DNA of 64,000 bases, from positions 1 to 64,000 of the forward strand of contig JAQBPR010000003.1 in the NCBI GenBank assembly GCA_028287395.1, given 5' to 3'. Both the position numbers and the translations under genes were made by a program. The DNA comes from Bacilli bacterium (lineage in GTDB: Bacteria; Bacillota; Bacilli; Paenibacillales; NBRC-103111). Shown one piece after another: positions 1 through 8,771 of this stretch (positions are counted from its first letter, which is position 1; every line of letters begins with the position of its first letter). The notes under the pieces were generated by a model, which had not been told where the DNA came from, made no database searches, and worked only from the letters and a program-made list of their open reading frames with translations.

Positions 1-811
1 CACCGCGAATTTTTGCGCCTTGGGCAAATTTTAACTCAAATGCTTTAATATTAGGCTCGGCTGCTTTTAGCATGAATTCAGATTCGGAAAAATGGCCATC
101 TTCATCGCGATATCCGAATAAACCCGGACCGATTTGCGCAATAATATCCGTCCCGGATGACAGATGCTCAGGAATGACCCCACCCTCACCTGTGTTCATC
201 CAGGAACCGCCTGCCATAGCAGCCCCTTTTCCCGTAGATAAAATATAATTTTCACCTACAGAGCCATAGGATGTCGCCGAAGCGCCAAACATGCCATGAA
301 TCAACCAAGGATTTCTGCGATTTAAACCGACAACAAGCGCATCTTCATCCGAATACAACCACTGCGCCGTCTGATCTACCGTCAAATGCTCTTTACGTTT
401 AAACACGCCTTCATGATCAATCACATATTTCTTTGCTTGAACAAGCTCTTTGTTATTCACTTTCAGTTGTTCTGCTAATAAAGGAAACATCGCATTCGCG
501 ATGTAATAGCCGGAACGGTCAAAATCGCGTTTGGAACCAAACCCAACGAGATCCGAACGATATTTAGCCGAAAAAACAAGCCCAATAAATTCGTATCTTG
601 AAAATGGTTTTCCTGATTGATCATCATCAAACCAATATTGGCGGAACTCAGGTCCCATTTTTTCAAGCAAATAACGAAGCCAACCCAATATCGGATGAGA
701 ACGAATAATCGAATGCTGTGCTCTTCTTGATATCAAGAGCAAATAACCAATCAAAAAGAATGGAATTAATAACAGGATCAATAATACAACAAGTAGAATA
801 TTGAAAAACAT
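1..811 (-). CDS. FMN-binding glutamate synthase family protein (GltB-like), 3' part cut by window edge
   Basis: The reading frame starts at an ATG at 811 behind AGGAGAGG and stays open to the window edge, so only the first 270 residues are seen. It begins with a hydrophobic membrane anchor (MFFNILLVVLLILLLIPFFL), followed by a stretch resembling the N-terminal region of YerD/archaeal-type GltB proteins (residues LRYLLEKMGPEFRQYWF, then PFSRYEF) and the start of a glycine-rich FMN-binding barrel (SYGSVGENYILSTGKGA, NTGEGG). Members of this family are related to the FMN domain of glutamate synthase, but the membrane-anchored subgroup has no firmly assigned substrate. It is the last visible gene of a minus-strand run after the ABC ATPase, 42 bases apart. 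Family assignment is confident, exact reaction is not. Confidence 0.8.
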   Translation of the reverse strand, partial: MFFNILLVVLLILLLIPFFLIGYLLLISRRAQHSIIRSHPILGWLRYLLEKMGPEFRQYWFDDDQSGKPFSRYEFIGLVFSAKYRSDLVGFGSKRDFDRSGYYIANAMFPLLAEQLKVNNKELVQAKKYVIDHEGVFKRKEHLTVDQTAQWLYSDEDALVVGLNRRNPWLIHGMFGASATSYGSVGENYILSTGKGAAMAGGSWMNTGEGGVIPEHLSSGTDIIAQIGPGLFGYRDEDGHFSESEFMLKAAEPNIKAFELKFAQGAKIRG

Positions 812-853
812 TAGATCCTCTCCTAATGAAATCAAATGACTGCTTTTATATAA

Positions 854-1582
854 TCAAAACACGCGGTCTTTTTCACTTTGTGTAAGCCGACGTCCTTTGA
901 TGTCAAAAACAAGCTTCCCTTCGGATAGTCCCCATAAGCGAGTGGCATATTTTTCTGCTAATTCCACCTGATGTAAGCAGCAGATCACGGTAACATTTGT
1001 CTTTTGACAAAGATTTTGCAAATCCATCATCACTTTTTTTGCATTTTCCGGATCAAGTCCAGAAATCGGTTCGTCCGCAACAATGATTTGAGCGCCTTGA
1101 ACTAATGCTTTGGCTATGGCCACGCGTTGAACTTCTCCACCGCTAAGCGTATTTGCTTTATGATGCGCTTTATCCAGTAATCCGACTTTTTCTAAAAAAT
1201 CCATCCCCATGATATGCTCGTCCATCTTTACTTTTCCCGTTAGTTTACGCCACCAAGCGGTCTCATAAAAACGTCCTTTTAAAACATTTTTCAATGCCGT
1301 TTTATCGCCGATTAAGGTAGGCTTCTCCTCAATATAGGCCCATTTTTTCCGATATTTACGTTTTTGTAAAGCATTAAGCTCCATAATATCGCGACCTTCA
1401 AAAAAGAAATGACCCGCATCCCATTTATCCTGCAAAGTAATGCAGCGAAGCAAGGTTGTTTTTCCGCTTCCGCTTGCCCCAAGCAATACAATAAATTCCC
1501 CTAGCCCGATATCAAATTGAACACCGGAGAGCACTTCTTTTTTCTCAATTTTTTTCACTAAGTTTCGAACCGTGATTAACAT
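854..1582 (-). CDS. PhnC-type ABC transporter ATP-binding protein, altered Q-loop
   Basis: A 242-residue ABC ATPase with Walker A GASGSGKTT (35-43), signature LSGGE (146-150), Walker B ending IIVADE (166-171), D-loop SGLDP and switch His204 in CLHQVE. The region between Walker A and the signature and the C-terminal LHQVELAEKYATR pattern resemble PhnC, the phosphonate importer ATPase. The usual Q-loop glutamine position reads EE (85-86, in YIEEKP), and the signature ends in E instead of Q, so coupling to a permease may differ. No permease or binding-protein gene is adjacent; the upstream gene is a PhnP-like hydrolase 27 bases away, the downstream one a GltB-like protein. SD AGAAGGTGG precedes the ATG. 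The fold is certain; phosphonate transport is only inferred by similarity. Confidence 0.8.
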   Translation of the reverse strand: MLITVRNLVKKIEKKEVLSGVQFDIGLGEFIVLLGASGSGKTTLLRCITLQDKWDAGHFFFEGRDIMELNALQKRKYRKKWAYIEEKPTLIGDKTALKNVLKGRFYETAWWRKLTGKVKMDEHIMGMDFLEKVGLLDKAHHKANTLSGGEVQRVAIAKALVQGAQIIVADEPISGLDPENAKKVMMDLQNLCQKTNVTVICCLHQVELAEKYATRLWGLSEGKLVFDIKGRRLTQSEKDRVF

Positions 1583-1609
1583 GAATCCAACCCACCTTCT
1601 TAATCGATC

Positions 1610-2395
1610 TTACCATAAATTAAGTACCATTCCTGTTCTCGCAAGTTGAACATTTAAGGGTAAAGAATAAGGCAGCGCTGCATCTATCCCATGCGACATG
1701 TGTGTAAAACATACTCTTTTCGGGCTTGTTTCAGCAATGAGCTGTAAGGCCTCGGTCATATCATAAACAGAACGTGTTTCGATATCAAACGATTCTTTAT
1801 AATAACTCGTTCCTAAAATAAGCAGCTCCAAATCAAACAATCGCGCTTTTTGCTCACCTTGGAGATTAATCGAATCCGGGCAATACACCCATTTAAGCTC
1901 CTCTTTATGAAAGCGATAGGCATAAGAATAACCATTTTTGCCATGATTGACTTTCCAAGGTTCGATAAACCACCCGCCAAAGTTAAAGCCTTGATCAATC
2001 GCATGAAAATTCAAATGGGTATACAGCCAAGAAAATGCGTTTTGAATGTTATTTATTACCTCTAACGGCGCATAAACATGCCCGGTTTTATTTTGCCATC
2101 TGCAGGCATCCGCCCAATGCGGCAGACCAGCAATATGATCAAAATGCGCATGTGTAATTAAAACATGATCCAGCTCTTTCTTATGCAGCAATTCCATTTG
2201 CCGCTGCCAATCTGGACCACAGTCAATACATAATTCGTTATATTCATTGTTATGCTTGGTTTCCAAAAGAATCGATGAGCGCCATCGATTGTTGATCCCA
2301 GTGGCTCTTGCTTCTTCGCAAACTGTACAATTACAATATACCCGAGGTACACCCAATGAATCTCCTGTACCCAAAACTGTGATTTTATTATGCAA
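1610..2395 (-). CDS. PhnP-like metallo-beta-lactamase-fold phosphodiesterase
   Basis: A 261-residue metallo-beta-lactamase-fold protein. It has the metal-binding HAHFDH motif (82-87), a Cys cluster CNCTVC (21-26) following GTGDSLGVP, and a late histidine in FTHMSHG. The GTGxxxGVP start plus Cys cluster is the hallmark of PhnP, which hydrolyses cyclic ribosyl phosphates in phosphonate breakdown, and of related coenzyme PQQ-B-like hydrolases. The start is a TTG at 2395, placed 7 bases after AGGAGAG. It is first in a likely operon with the PhnC-type ATPase. No C-P lyase core genes (phnG-M) are present here, so the true substrate could be another cyclic phosphodiester. Confidence 0.78.
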   Translation of the reverse strand: MHNKITVLGTGDSLGVPRVYCNCTVCEEARATGINNRWRSSILLETKHNNEYNELCIDCGPDWQRQMELLHKKELDHVLITHAHFDHIAGLPHWADACRWQNKTGHVYAPLEVINNIQNAFSWLYTHLNFHAIDQGFNFGGWFIEPWKVNHGKNGYSYAYRFHKEELKWVYCPDSINLQGEQKARLFDLELLILGTSYYKESFDIETRSVYDMTEALQLIAETSPKRVCFTHMSHGIDAALPYSLPLNVQLARTGMVLNLW

Positions 2396-2493
2396 AACAA
2401 GTCTCTCCTATCACACATACATTAGGAAACATGGTGAAAGTATATCACGAATGTCAGAACGATTGAAGTGCGCTATATTGATTTCATCCATAA

Positions 2494-2526
2494 AAAAGAC
2501 GTTCCCTGGTTGCGAAAACGTCTTTT
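2494..2526 (-). terminator. Rho-independent terminator after ytxJ
   Basis: A 10-bp perfect stem (AAAAGACGTT with AACGTCTTTT) encloses a 13-base loop and is followed on the minus strand by a T-run. It lies 12 bases past the ytxJ stop and separates it from the PhnP-like gene. Confidence 0.8.
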
Positions 2527-2537
2527 GTAGCCAACAT

Positions 2538-2879
2538 TTAATTCAATACGGCGGTCATATGAGCAACTGTAATCGCATAATGCGAAGTATTCCAGCCATT
2601 TTCTTTATTTTTTACTAAAATGATTTGCGGTGATGCATGTTTTACCTGCAAATCTTCCGCGATTTGATTGGAAACTGGTCGAGACTCAATCACTTTTACT
2701 AATAAATAATCGACGTCCTTACTTGGCTCTTTACTCAAATATTGCTCGAATTCATCAAGCGCATTAGCACTAACAGGGCATGTTGTACTATGTTTTAAAA
2801 TAACAACAGGCCGCTCTTGCGAGCCCGTATATGCTTCGTTCCATTCCTCTAACGTTGTAATTTCTCTCCATGGCAGCAT
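2538..2879 (-). CDS. ytxJ: Bacillithiol system redox-active protein YtxJ
   Basis: A 113-residue thioredoxin-fold protein. The KHSTTCPVS segment places the conserved cysteine at residue 34, as in YtxJ, the proposed monothiol bacilliredoxin-like member of the bacillithiol system that acts in the cytoplasm. The C-terminal HASPQIILVKN carries the cis-proline region of the thioredoxin fold (SPQ). The ATG at 2879 was chosen because AAGGAG sits 8 bases upstream and the 12 extra upstream residues are not family-like. It is a single-gene unit with its own terminator. Its presence implies bacillithiol use by this organism, in line with Bacillales. Confidence 0.88.
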   Translation of the reverse strand: MLPWREITTLEEWNEAYTGSQERPVVILKHSTTCPVSANALDEFEQYLSKEPSKDVDYLLVKVIESRPVSNQIAEDLQVKHASPQIILVKNKENGWNTSHYAITVAHMTAVLN

Positions 2880-2961
2880 AATTATTTCTCCTTTTCTATA
2901 ATTGAGTTTGTTCAAAAAGTATAGCTATGTTGTGTAATGAATGTGCTTTCCAGCCTCGGTT

Positions 2962-3004
2962 GAAAATGAGTTTCTTGAATTGACGAAGGAGGAAACTCAT
3001 TTTC
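2962..3004. repeat. 13-bp perfect inverted repeat between ytxJ and the EamA gene
   Basis: GAAAATGAGTTTC at 2962-2974 is the exact reverse complement of 2992-3004, with a 17-base loop. It follows the EamA gene stop (minus strand) by about 85 bases. No clear T-run follows on either strand, so terminator function is possible but unproven. Confidence 0.55.
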
Positions 3005-3088
3005 AAAGTCGGCACGTAAACTTTACAAGCACACCCATTACTCCTCGTCGCCATTTTTTGAACATTCTAATTTATCTCTATTATTGTA

Positions 3089-4003
3089 TCATAATTGCTT
3101 GCCAAATACTTGTCTTCTGGCAGAGATTTGCGTAGTCACATAGACACCGCCCAATACAAGAAAGGCGCCGATCCCATGATATAAATGAATATGCTCACCG
3201 GTAAACCATGTCGCAAAGATGGCACTAAATAAAGGAATTAAGTTTAAGAAACTAGCACACCTTGACGGTCCAATTAAAGCTACAGCTTTATTCCATAATG
3301 AAAAAGCTACCAATGATGCAAAGCAGCCGATGTAGAAAACGCCGGATATCGTTCCCCATGACCAATGGATCGAGCGCTTGGTCCAGCTTAATTCGATGAT
3401 CGAACATGGAATCAATACGAGCACGCTTAAGACAACAGTCAACAGCAATAATTCATTGGCAGGAAATCTGCCCGCTGCCTTTCTCACCCCGACGGAATAT
3501 ATGGCCCATAATAAAACAGCCAATAACATCCACAAATCCCCCGGATTAAAGGACATCGCAAGCAAAATGGACCACGAGCCATGGCAAACGATCCAAAGCA
3601 CGCCCATTAATGAAATAAGGATACCCATCCCTCTCAACCAAGAAAATGATTCGCGCAAAAAAACAATCGATAAAACGACGATCATCATCGGAGTCGCTGC
3701 ATTCATTAAAGAAGCATTAATGGAATCGGTATATTGAACAGCTATATAGACAAGTGTATTAAATCCAGCTACTCCAGTAAGTCCGAGAAATAAGACCACC
3801 TTCCAATGGCGAATATAACTTTCCCGATTTTGCCATAAACTGCGAGTACAAAATGGAGCCAAAATCAATAATGCGATAAACCACCGCAATAAAGCTAAGG
3901 TCAATGGCGGAATTGCAACTACGAGTACTTTTCCAATAACAAAATTACCACCCCAGAAGCATGTCGCAATGATTAACCAAACATAAGGAGATTTCCATTT
4001 CAT
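3089..4003 (-). CDS. EamA/DMT-family transporter
   Basis: About 304 residues with roughly ten hydrophobic segments arranged as two similar halves, the pattern of the EamA drug/metabolite transporter family in the cytoplasmic membrane. Typical signatures are FWGGNFVIGK in helix 1 and the LSIVFLRESFSWLRGMG and FTGEHIHLYHGIGAFLVLGGV segments that end each repeat. The ATG at 4003 (MKWKSPYVW) is preferred, with GAGAGG about 12 bases upstream; an ATG at 4039 would add 12 residues with a poorer SD. Substrate cannot be told from sequence; relatives export metabolites or amino acids. It lies downstream of the SpoVB-like gene. Confidence 0.82.
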   Translation of the reverse strand: MKWKSPYVWLIIATCFWGGNFVIGKVLVVAIPPLTLALLRWFIALLILAPFCTRSLWQNRESYIRHWKVVLFLGLTGVAGFNTLVYIAVQYTDSINASLMNAATPMMIVVLSIVFLRESFSWLRGMGILISLMGVLWIVCHGSWSILLAMSFNPGDLWMLLAVLLWAIYSVGVRKAAGRFPANELLLLTVVLSVLVLIPCSIIELSWTKRSIHWSWGTISGVFYIGCFASLVAFSLWNKAVALIGPSRCASFLNLIPLFSAIFATWFTGEHIHLYHGIGAFLVLGGVYVTTQISARRQVFGKQL

Positions 4004-4073
4004 TACATCGACATTCCTCTCACGATAAATAAACTTCATTCAGCTTAATCTTATTCGCAAGAGGATGCAATCC

Positions 4074-5576
4074 TCATTTTTTACGGACTGAAAAGGATAC
4101 GAATAAATGGCGAATAAGGACATAACTGAAAATGCCGACAAAAGGAAAACCCATTTCAAATAATATGCTTTGATCCGTTGTCAATTGAAGGATAGAAACC
4201 ATAATACCGCCCGCAAAATAACAAATGAACGCATAAATAAGCAACCCCAACGTTTCGAACAATAGACGAAGGAAGGAAAATAAGCGCAAATGAAACTGCT
4301 GTAGAACATAGAAATTCCATAAAAACGATATAAGCTCTAAGGAAAGAAGTTCAATGGCTGTGCCTTCTAAGCTGAAATGGGGTAAACCAACCAAAATATA
4401 TCCTAATGCGGATGAGATGACAATGCCTAATAGTAACCCCACCATCGGAGCTTTATTCGAATCTTTTGCCCATAGAAGCATCGTTGATAACTCTCGCATT
4501 CCCGATACCAGCGGCGCTGCACACATATATAAAATGGCTTTGGAAGCAGATAGATTGCCAAATAAAAGCTGGGAAAGCTCCGCATGATACAAAAAAAAGT
4601 AAATAGAACAACCCAATCCCCATAACCAACCGCGCTGTATGATGATTTTAGAGCGGCGATAGTAACGATCCCAATGCCCATTTTTCCAATCCGAGGTGAT
4701 CTTTGCTGCGAATATATGGGAAACAGCTGACGATACCAATGTAGGCATATAAACAACACTTGCCGCCATCCCGGAAAATATACCGAAAATCGCTGTAGCT
4801 GCTTCACTTGTAAGACCCGCATGCTGTAACCGATGCGGAATGATAATGGCATCGAGAAAATCAGCTAACGGCATGATAAAACGCGATGCAGTAATCGCAA
4901 TGGATGTGCGTAAAAAGAAGCTAAAGCTCATTTGAATTGGATTTTTTGTTGGTTCCACTTTGCGTACATAGTTCATTAAAACGATAAGTAAAAAAAACAA
5001 AGCAATGCTTGCTCCGATTACCGCCCCTAATGCCGCGCCACCGACCGCCAAACCTACGCTGTGTCTTATCCATAAGGTGACGAAGATAAGCATCGTTGAA
5101 ACTCGAAAAACCTGTTCTACCAGCTCTGAAAGTGCAATTACACTGTAATATTCAATGCCTTGCAAAAAACCGCGTATTAAACTGAGTATGGGAACAATAA
5201 AAAGCGCTAGCGCGATAAAACGTACAGCCCATTGCAACCGTGAATCTCCAAGCAATGCAGCTATGTTGTCTGCTAGGGAATGCATCAATAAACCAAATGC
5301 ACCGCCCAACAAAGCAAGTAAAATAATCGATGCTTGCAGCATCCGCAGGCCCTGTCGTTCATCTTTTGCCGTTATAAGCGTCAAAGCCGTAGGAATGCCA
5401 CCTGTGACAATGGTGAGAATCAAGCCGTAAAATGAATAAATGATTTGATACAAACCGACGCCTTCCGCTCCCAACCAACGGAATAAAGGGATTCGGACCA
5501 AAGCGCCAATAATTTTGATTAATAATACAATGGCGGATCGAAAGGCCAGCTGTTTAACAATCGGAGACAACGCCAT
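4074..5576 (-). CDS. SpoVB-like polysaccharide/lipid flippase (MATE-like superfamily)
   Basis: A 500-residue, highly hydrophobic protein with about 14 predicted membrane helices. The N-terminal GALVRIPLFRWLGAEGVGLYQIIYSFYGL block matches the start of the oligosaccharide flippase family that includes SpoVB, MurJ-type and YtgP proteins. SpoVB acts in spore cortex synthesis in the mother cell; this copy could be that or one of the several paralogues that Bacillales carry, so no symbol is given. The ATG at 5576 is preceded by a GAGGTGAA SD. A 6-bp stem GAGGAT/ATCCTC overlaps the stop codon (4061-4075) and may help end transcription. Confidence 0.8.
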   Translation of the reverse strand: MALSPIVKQLAFRSAIVLLIKIIGALVRIPLFRWLGAEGVGLYQIIYSFYGLILTIVTGGIPTALTLITAKDERQGLRMLQASIILLALLGGAFGLLMHSLADNIAALLGDSRLQWAVRFIALALFIVPILSLIRGFLQGIEYYSVIALSELVEQVFRVSTMLIFVTLWIRHSVGLAVGGAALGAVIGASIALFFLLIVLMNYVRKVEPTKNPIQMSFSFFLRTSIAITASRFIMPLADFLDAIIIPHRLQHAGLTSEAATAIFGIFSGMAASVVYMPTLVSSAVSHIFAAKITSDWKNGHWDRYYRRSKIIIQRGWLWGLGCSIYFFLYHAELSQLLFGNLSASKAILYMCAAPLVSGMRELSTMLLWAKDSNKAPMVGLLLGIVISSALGYILVGLPHFSLEGTAIELLSLELISFLWNFYVLQQFHLRLFSFLRLLFETLGLLIYAFICYFAGGIMVSILQLTTDQSILFEMGFPFVGIFSYVLIRHLFVSFSVRKK

Positions 5577-5674
5577 TTTTTCACCTCAATGAAGTTTGGA
5601 ACGTTTTGTCCCACATCATTAAAATGTACGTAAAGGATGGCAAACGTATGTCTGTTGATTAGATTAACAGAAAC

Positions 5675-6778
5675 CTAATCCTTCATATGAATTAAACTAT
5701 ATTGGGTATACTTATCCCAACCGAGATCCCATGGCACGTGAAATCTATCCCCTGAATGCGAGTTAACAAGCGGATATCCATTAGCATCCCACCCGGTTAG
5801 GATACAAAAATGATCGACATCGCCCTCTATTTCATAAGTAATTAAATCTCCTGGCATCAATTGTGCAAAAGCACCTTTTGGAAAACGAACGTTGGGTTTA
5901 AAAAGATCCTTAAAACTTCCCTTAGCGACGATTCGTCCATAGCCACGGTAAACCAAAAAATTTTTAAAGGAATCCGTACGAACCCATGCTTCACTCCCTC
6001 CATTCTTATAACGATAGTACCAACTTGAGGTCATGGGAAGTCCTCCGCCCTCAGCTGGATCACCTATAACTTGCGAGGCAAAGTTCGTACAATCTCCGCC
6101 GAAATGCGTATAATCCTTATACTTTTTATTGTATTTATGTTCATTCTCCGCCCCCCATGCTCCGCCAGCATATTTATCTGCATAAGCGACTGCGCGCCAT
6201 CGATTGTATTTTTTATTAACAGCATGCATAATCTCTGGTTGCAAATCCGGCTGCTTATTGGCTTGGACTGGAACAAGATTTGGATTTTCATCAATCGGAT
6301 CACTATACCATTCACTAAATACATGCCAAGAGCCGTTTATTTTTTTAAGCGTCAGCCCATGACGAGTACCGACGCCGAAATGCTGCGGTGCCAAGTTTAA
6401 GCCTACATATTCATAGGTTAATTTCAATGTATCTACTAAAGAAATTTTTGCTGTCTCCTTATGCTCTAATTGGCGTGTAATGCGGATGCTTGCCTCTGCA
6501 TTGGTGAATTTTACTCCACGTGTGCTAGCCCAGGTTTTTAAATATTTACTGCGATTTTCTTCATGTTGAAATGCATATATACTTGTTTGCGTCGCATCCA
6601 AATAAAATTTACGTATGGTTTCCGGATTATCCTGAATAAGGAGCTGTGCACGTGCGGCAAACAATTCCGTTAAAAACACAGATACAGGCTGTTCAAACGA
6701 GGGCTTTTCTTGTACAGGCTCCTCCCCTCCCCATATTAAAGCAAGCGGAAGCAAACAATGGATTAATTTGAGCATCAT
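5675..6778 (-). CDS. Secreted Amidase_6-domain protein
   Basis: A 367-residue protein with a short hydrophobic N-terminus (MMLKLIHCLLPLALIWG) that looks like a signal peptide. The C-terminal half (about 190-365) matches the putative amidase domain PF12671: YNRWRAVAYADKYA, then GGDCTNFASQV with the likely catalytic Cys, and a later DHFCILTG plus NSHSGDR that would supply His and polar residues. Relatives such as YhbB are cell-wall or secreted hydrolases of unknown substrate. SD GGAGG lies about 10 bases before ATGATG. It is divergent from the HAD gene to the right. The catalytic role is inferred from the motif only. Confidence 0.8.
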   Translation of the reverse strand: MMLKLIHCLLPLALIWGGEEPVQEKPSFEQPVSVFLTELFAARAQLLIQDNPETIRKFYLDATQTSIYAFQHEENRSKYLKTWASTRGVKFTNAEASIRITRQLEHKETAKISLVDTLKLTYEYVGLNLAPQHFGVGTRHGLTLKKINGSWHVFSEWYSDPIDENPNLVPVQANKQPDLQPEIMHAVNKKYNRWRAVAYADKYAGGAWGAENEHKYNKKYKDYTHFGGDCTNFASQVIGDPAEGGGLPMTSSWYYRYKNGGSEAWVRTDSFKNFLVYRGYGRIVAKGSFKDLFKPNVRFPKGAFAQLMPGDLITYEIEGDVDHFCILTGWDANGYPLVNSHSGDRFHVPWDLGWDKYTQYSLIHMKD

Positions 6779-6920
6779 AGATGTATGTACCTCCAGTGAT
6801 GAACTTAGTGTTGGGCTTAGTATGGAAAACCCAAAGCAAAGCTATACATTCTCACATATCCATCTCAAGAGGAGTCGTGTATAATAAAACAGAATTAAAT
6901 TGATCTTGGGAGATGCAGGA

Positions 6921-7730
6921 ATGAATCATAAACCATATAAAATGATCGCGATTGATGTAGATGACACTTTGCTAAACGATGACATGCAAATCACCGCTCC
7001 GACCAAATTGGCTTTAACTGCGGCAACCGAACGAGGTGTCATTGTCACGCTCGCAACGGGCAGAATGTTTGCTTCCGCACAGAATATTGCCAGGCAGTTG
7101 AATATGAACGTGCCCATAATTACCTATCAAGGCTCCCTGGTTAAAAATCTGCTGGATGAAAAAATAATTTACGAGCGTTCCGTCCCCACGGATGCAGCGC
7201 GTTATTTATTTGAATATGCAGACAAAAACAAGCTTCATTTGCAAATTTATTATAAAGACGAGCTCTATGTCAAAGAAGACAATCAGCAAATAAAAGATTA
7301 TGCGGCCATGTCGAATATTCCTTATATTGTCGCTGAAGATTTCGCTTCATTTATTGCTAAGCCTTTAACTAAAATGTTAATCATCGATGATCCGGCCAAG
7401 TTGGATGTCATCGCCGTAGAATTAAAAGCTTCTCTAGGCGCTGCCTTGCACATCACGAAATCAAAAGCTAATTTTTTAGAGTTTCTACATCCTGAAGGCA
7501 CAAAAGGCCATGCTGTGAAGAGCCTGGCCTCCCATTATGGCTGTGACTTGTCTCAGGTCATTGCGATTGGCGATAGCTGGAACGATCATGAGATGCTGGA
7601 AGTTGCCGGTTTAGGCGTTGCAATGGAAAATGCAGTGGTTTCCTTAAAAGAAATAGCCGACTTTATCACACGAAGCAATAATGACGATGGCGTGAAGCAT
7701 GTCATTGATACTTTTGTATTACAAAATTAA
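6921..7730 (+). CDS. Cof-type HAD phosphatase
   Basis: About 269 residues. HAD motif I IDVDDTLL gives the nucleophile Asp12 and Asp14; motif IV GDSWNDHEM lies near 217-225; a lysine precedes it in the HPEGTKGHAV segment, which is the usual motif III region. The insertion between motifs fits the Cof (type IIB cap) subfamily, which dephosphorylates sugar phosphates or flavin/pyridoxal phosphates in the cytoplasm. The ATG at 6921 has GGGAG 8 bases upstream; an earlier in-frame ATG at 6900 lacks an SD. A TATAAT at 6880-6885 is a possible -10 without a clear -35. Its 3' end overlaps the convergent QueA-like gene by 12 bases. Confidence 0.85.
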   Translation: MNHKPYKMIAIDVDDTLLNDDMQITAPTKLALTAATERGVIVTLATGRMFASAQNIARQLNMNVPIITYQGSLVKNLLDEKIIYERSVPTDAARYLFEYADKNKLHLQIYYKDELYVKEDNQQIKDYAAMSNIPYIVAEDFASFIAKPLTKMLIIDDPAKLDVIAVELKASLGAALHITKSKANFLEFLHPEGTKGHAVKSLASHYGCDLSQVIAIGDSWNDHEMLEVAGLGVAMENAVVSLKEIADFITRSNNDDGVKHVIDTFVLQN

Positions 7731-8771
7731 ATTCATATCACCGAATTCATGCCACAAATAATGCTGCCCAATCGCTTCGTTATAGCTCTTTAACAGTAAA
7801 TCATGCGGTACAAAAGCAGATAGCATTTGTAAATGACTCGTTTTCGGTTCGTGAAATCCTGTAATCAATCCATCTGCAATCTTAAGCGCAAACGTATCGT
7901 GAATATATAAGTTGGTCCAGCCTGACTGCGCCTTAAGCTGTCCTTGTTCATTTACTGCCGTTTCCAGTGAACGAACAACTGTTGTGCCAACCGCAATAAC
8001 GCGTCCTCCTATTGCTTTCGTTTCATTTACTAAATCGGCTGTTTCCTGGGGGACGTTATATTGCTCATAATTATCATGAGGCTCTTGATGCCAGCTGTCA
8101 TCCATAAGATAGCTTAAGCCCGTATGCAGATGGATATAGGCTACTCTAATACCTTTTCGCTGCAGCTTTAATAGCAGCTCCCAACTGAATGCTCTACCTG
8201 CTGAAGGCATTTCAACAGATCCTGGCACCGAAGCATAAACCGTTTGATAATAATCCAATGGCCAGGGAACATCAATATATTCGTATCGCACCGGCTGACC
8301 TAACGTATAAATTTGTTCCAGCAGATTCGTGCCCGATAAATTAAACCTCAGCGTATAAAATGGATTTTTAAGCGTATGGCTTATGACCTCCGCCTGTAAA
8401 AGCGCTGAAAAATGAAGGGTATCTCCGATCTCAACCTCTGAAGCTATTAAAAGCGCTTGCCATTCTTGTTCATTCTGACAATGGGCAAGTCTGATTTCAA
8501 TGATCTGCGACTGAAGCGGGTCATGAGCTTTCACCCAATTTGCCTTTAATATGGCAGGAACCGTTCTGCTTGAATTTAAAACAAGCAGATCTCCTTTTTG
8601 CAAAAATTGTGCTAATTTAGAGAAATTCGAATGCTCGGTACTTCCTGTTTTTTTATTTAATACCATTAATCGCACATAATCTCGTCTCACACCTCTTCGT
8701 TCAGGCGGGGCAGTAGCATTCAATTCAAGAGGCACATCAAATAAAAAATCAATAACTTCCACCAAACCCAC
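7719..8771 (-). CDS. Divergent QueA-like (SAM:tRNA ribosyltransferase-isomerase family) paralogue
   Basis: A 350-residue relative of QueA, which transfers the ribosyl part of SAM to preQ1 in tRNA. Conserved features include PGxxxxPSAG (GSVEMPSAGRAFS), LQKGDLLVLNSSRTVPA near the N-terminus and the C-terminal GLITGFHEPKTSHLQMLSAF. Several motifs differ from classical QueA: the usual AGLHFT reads AGRAFS, HVGxGTF reads HTGLSYL, and the HxMHxE region reads HDNYEQY. This suggests a different substrate or reaction. The GTG at 8771 sits very near AAGGGAGA; a GTG at 8762 may be the real start. It overlaps the SDR gene stop by 23 bases, which suggests translational coupling. Confidence 0.75.
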   Translation of the reverse strand: MGLVEVIDFLFDVPLELNATAPPERRGVRRDYVRLMVLNKKTGSTEHSNFSKLAQFLQKGDLLVLNSSRTVPAILKANWVKAHDPLQSQIIEIRLAHCQNEQEWQALLIASEVEIGDTLHFSALLQAEVISHTLKNPFYTLRFNLSGTNLLEQIYTLGQPVRYEYIDVPWPLDYYQTVYASVPGSVEMPSAGRAFSWELLLKLQRKGIRVAYIHLHTGLSYLMDDSWHQEPHDNYEQYNVPQETADLVNETKAIGGRVIAVGTTVVRSLETAVNEQGQLKAQSGWTNLYIHDTFALKIADGLITGFHEPKTSHLQMLSAFVPHDLLLKSYNEAIGQHYLWHEFGDMNLIL

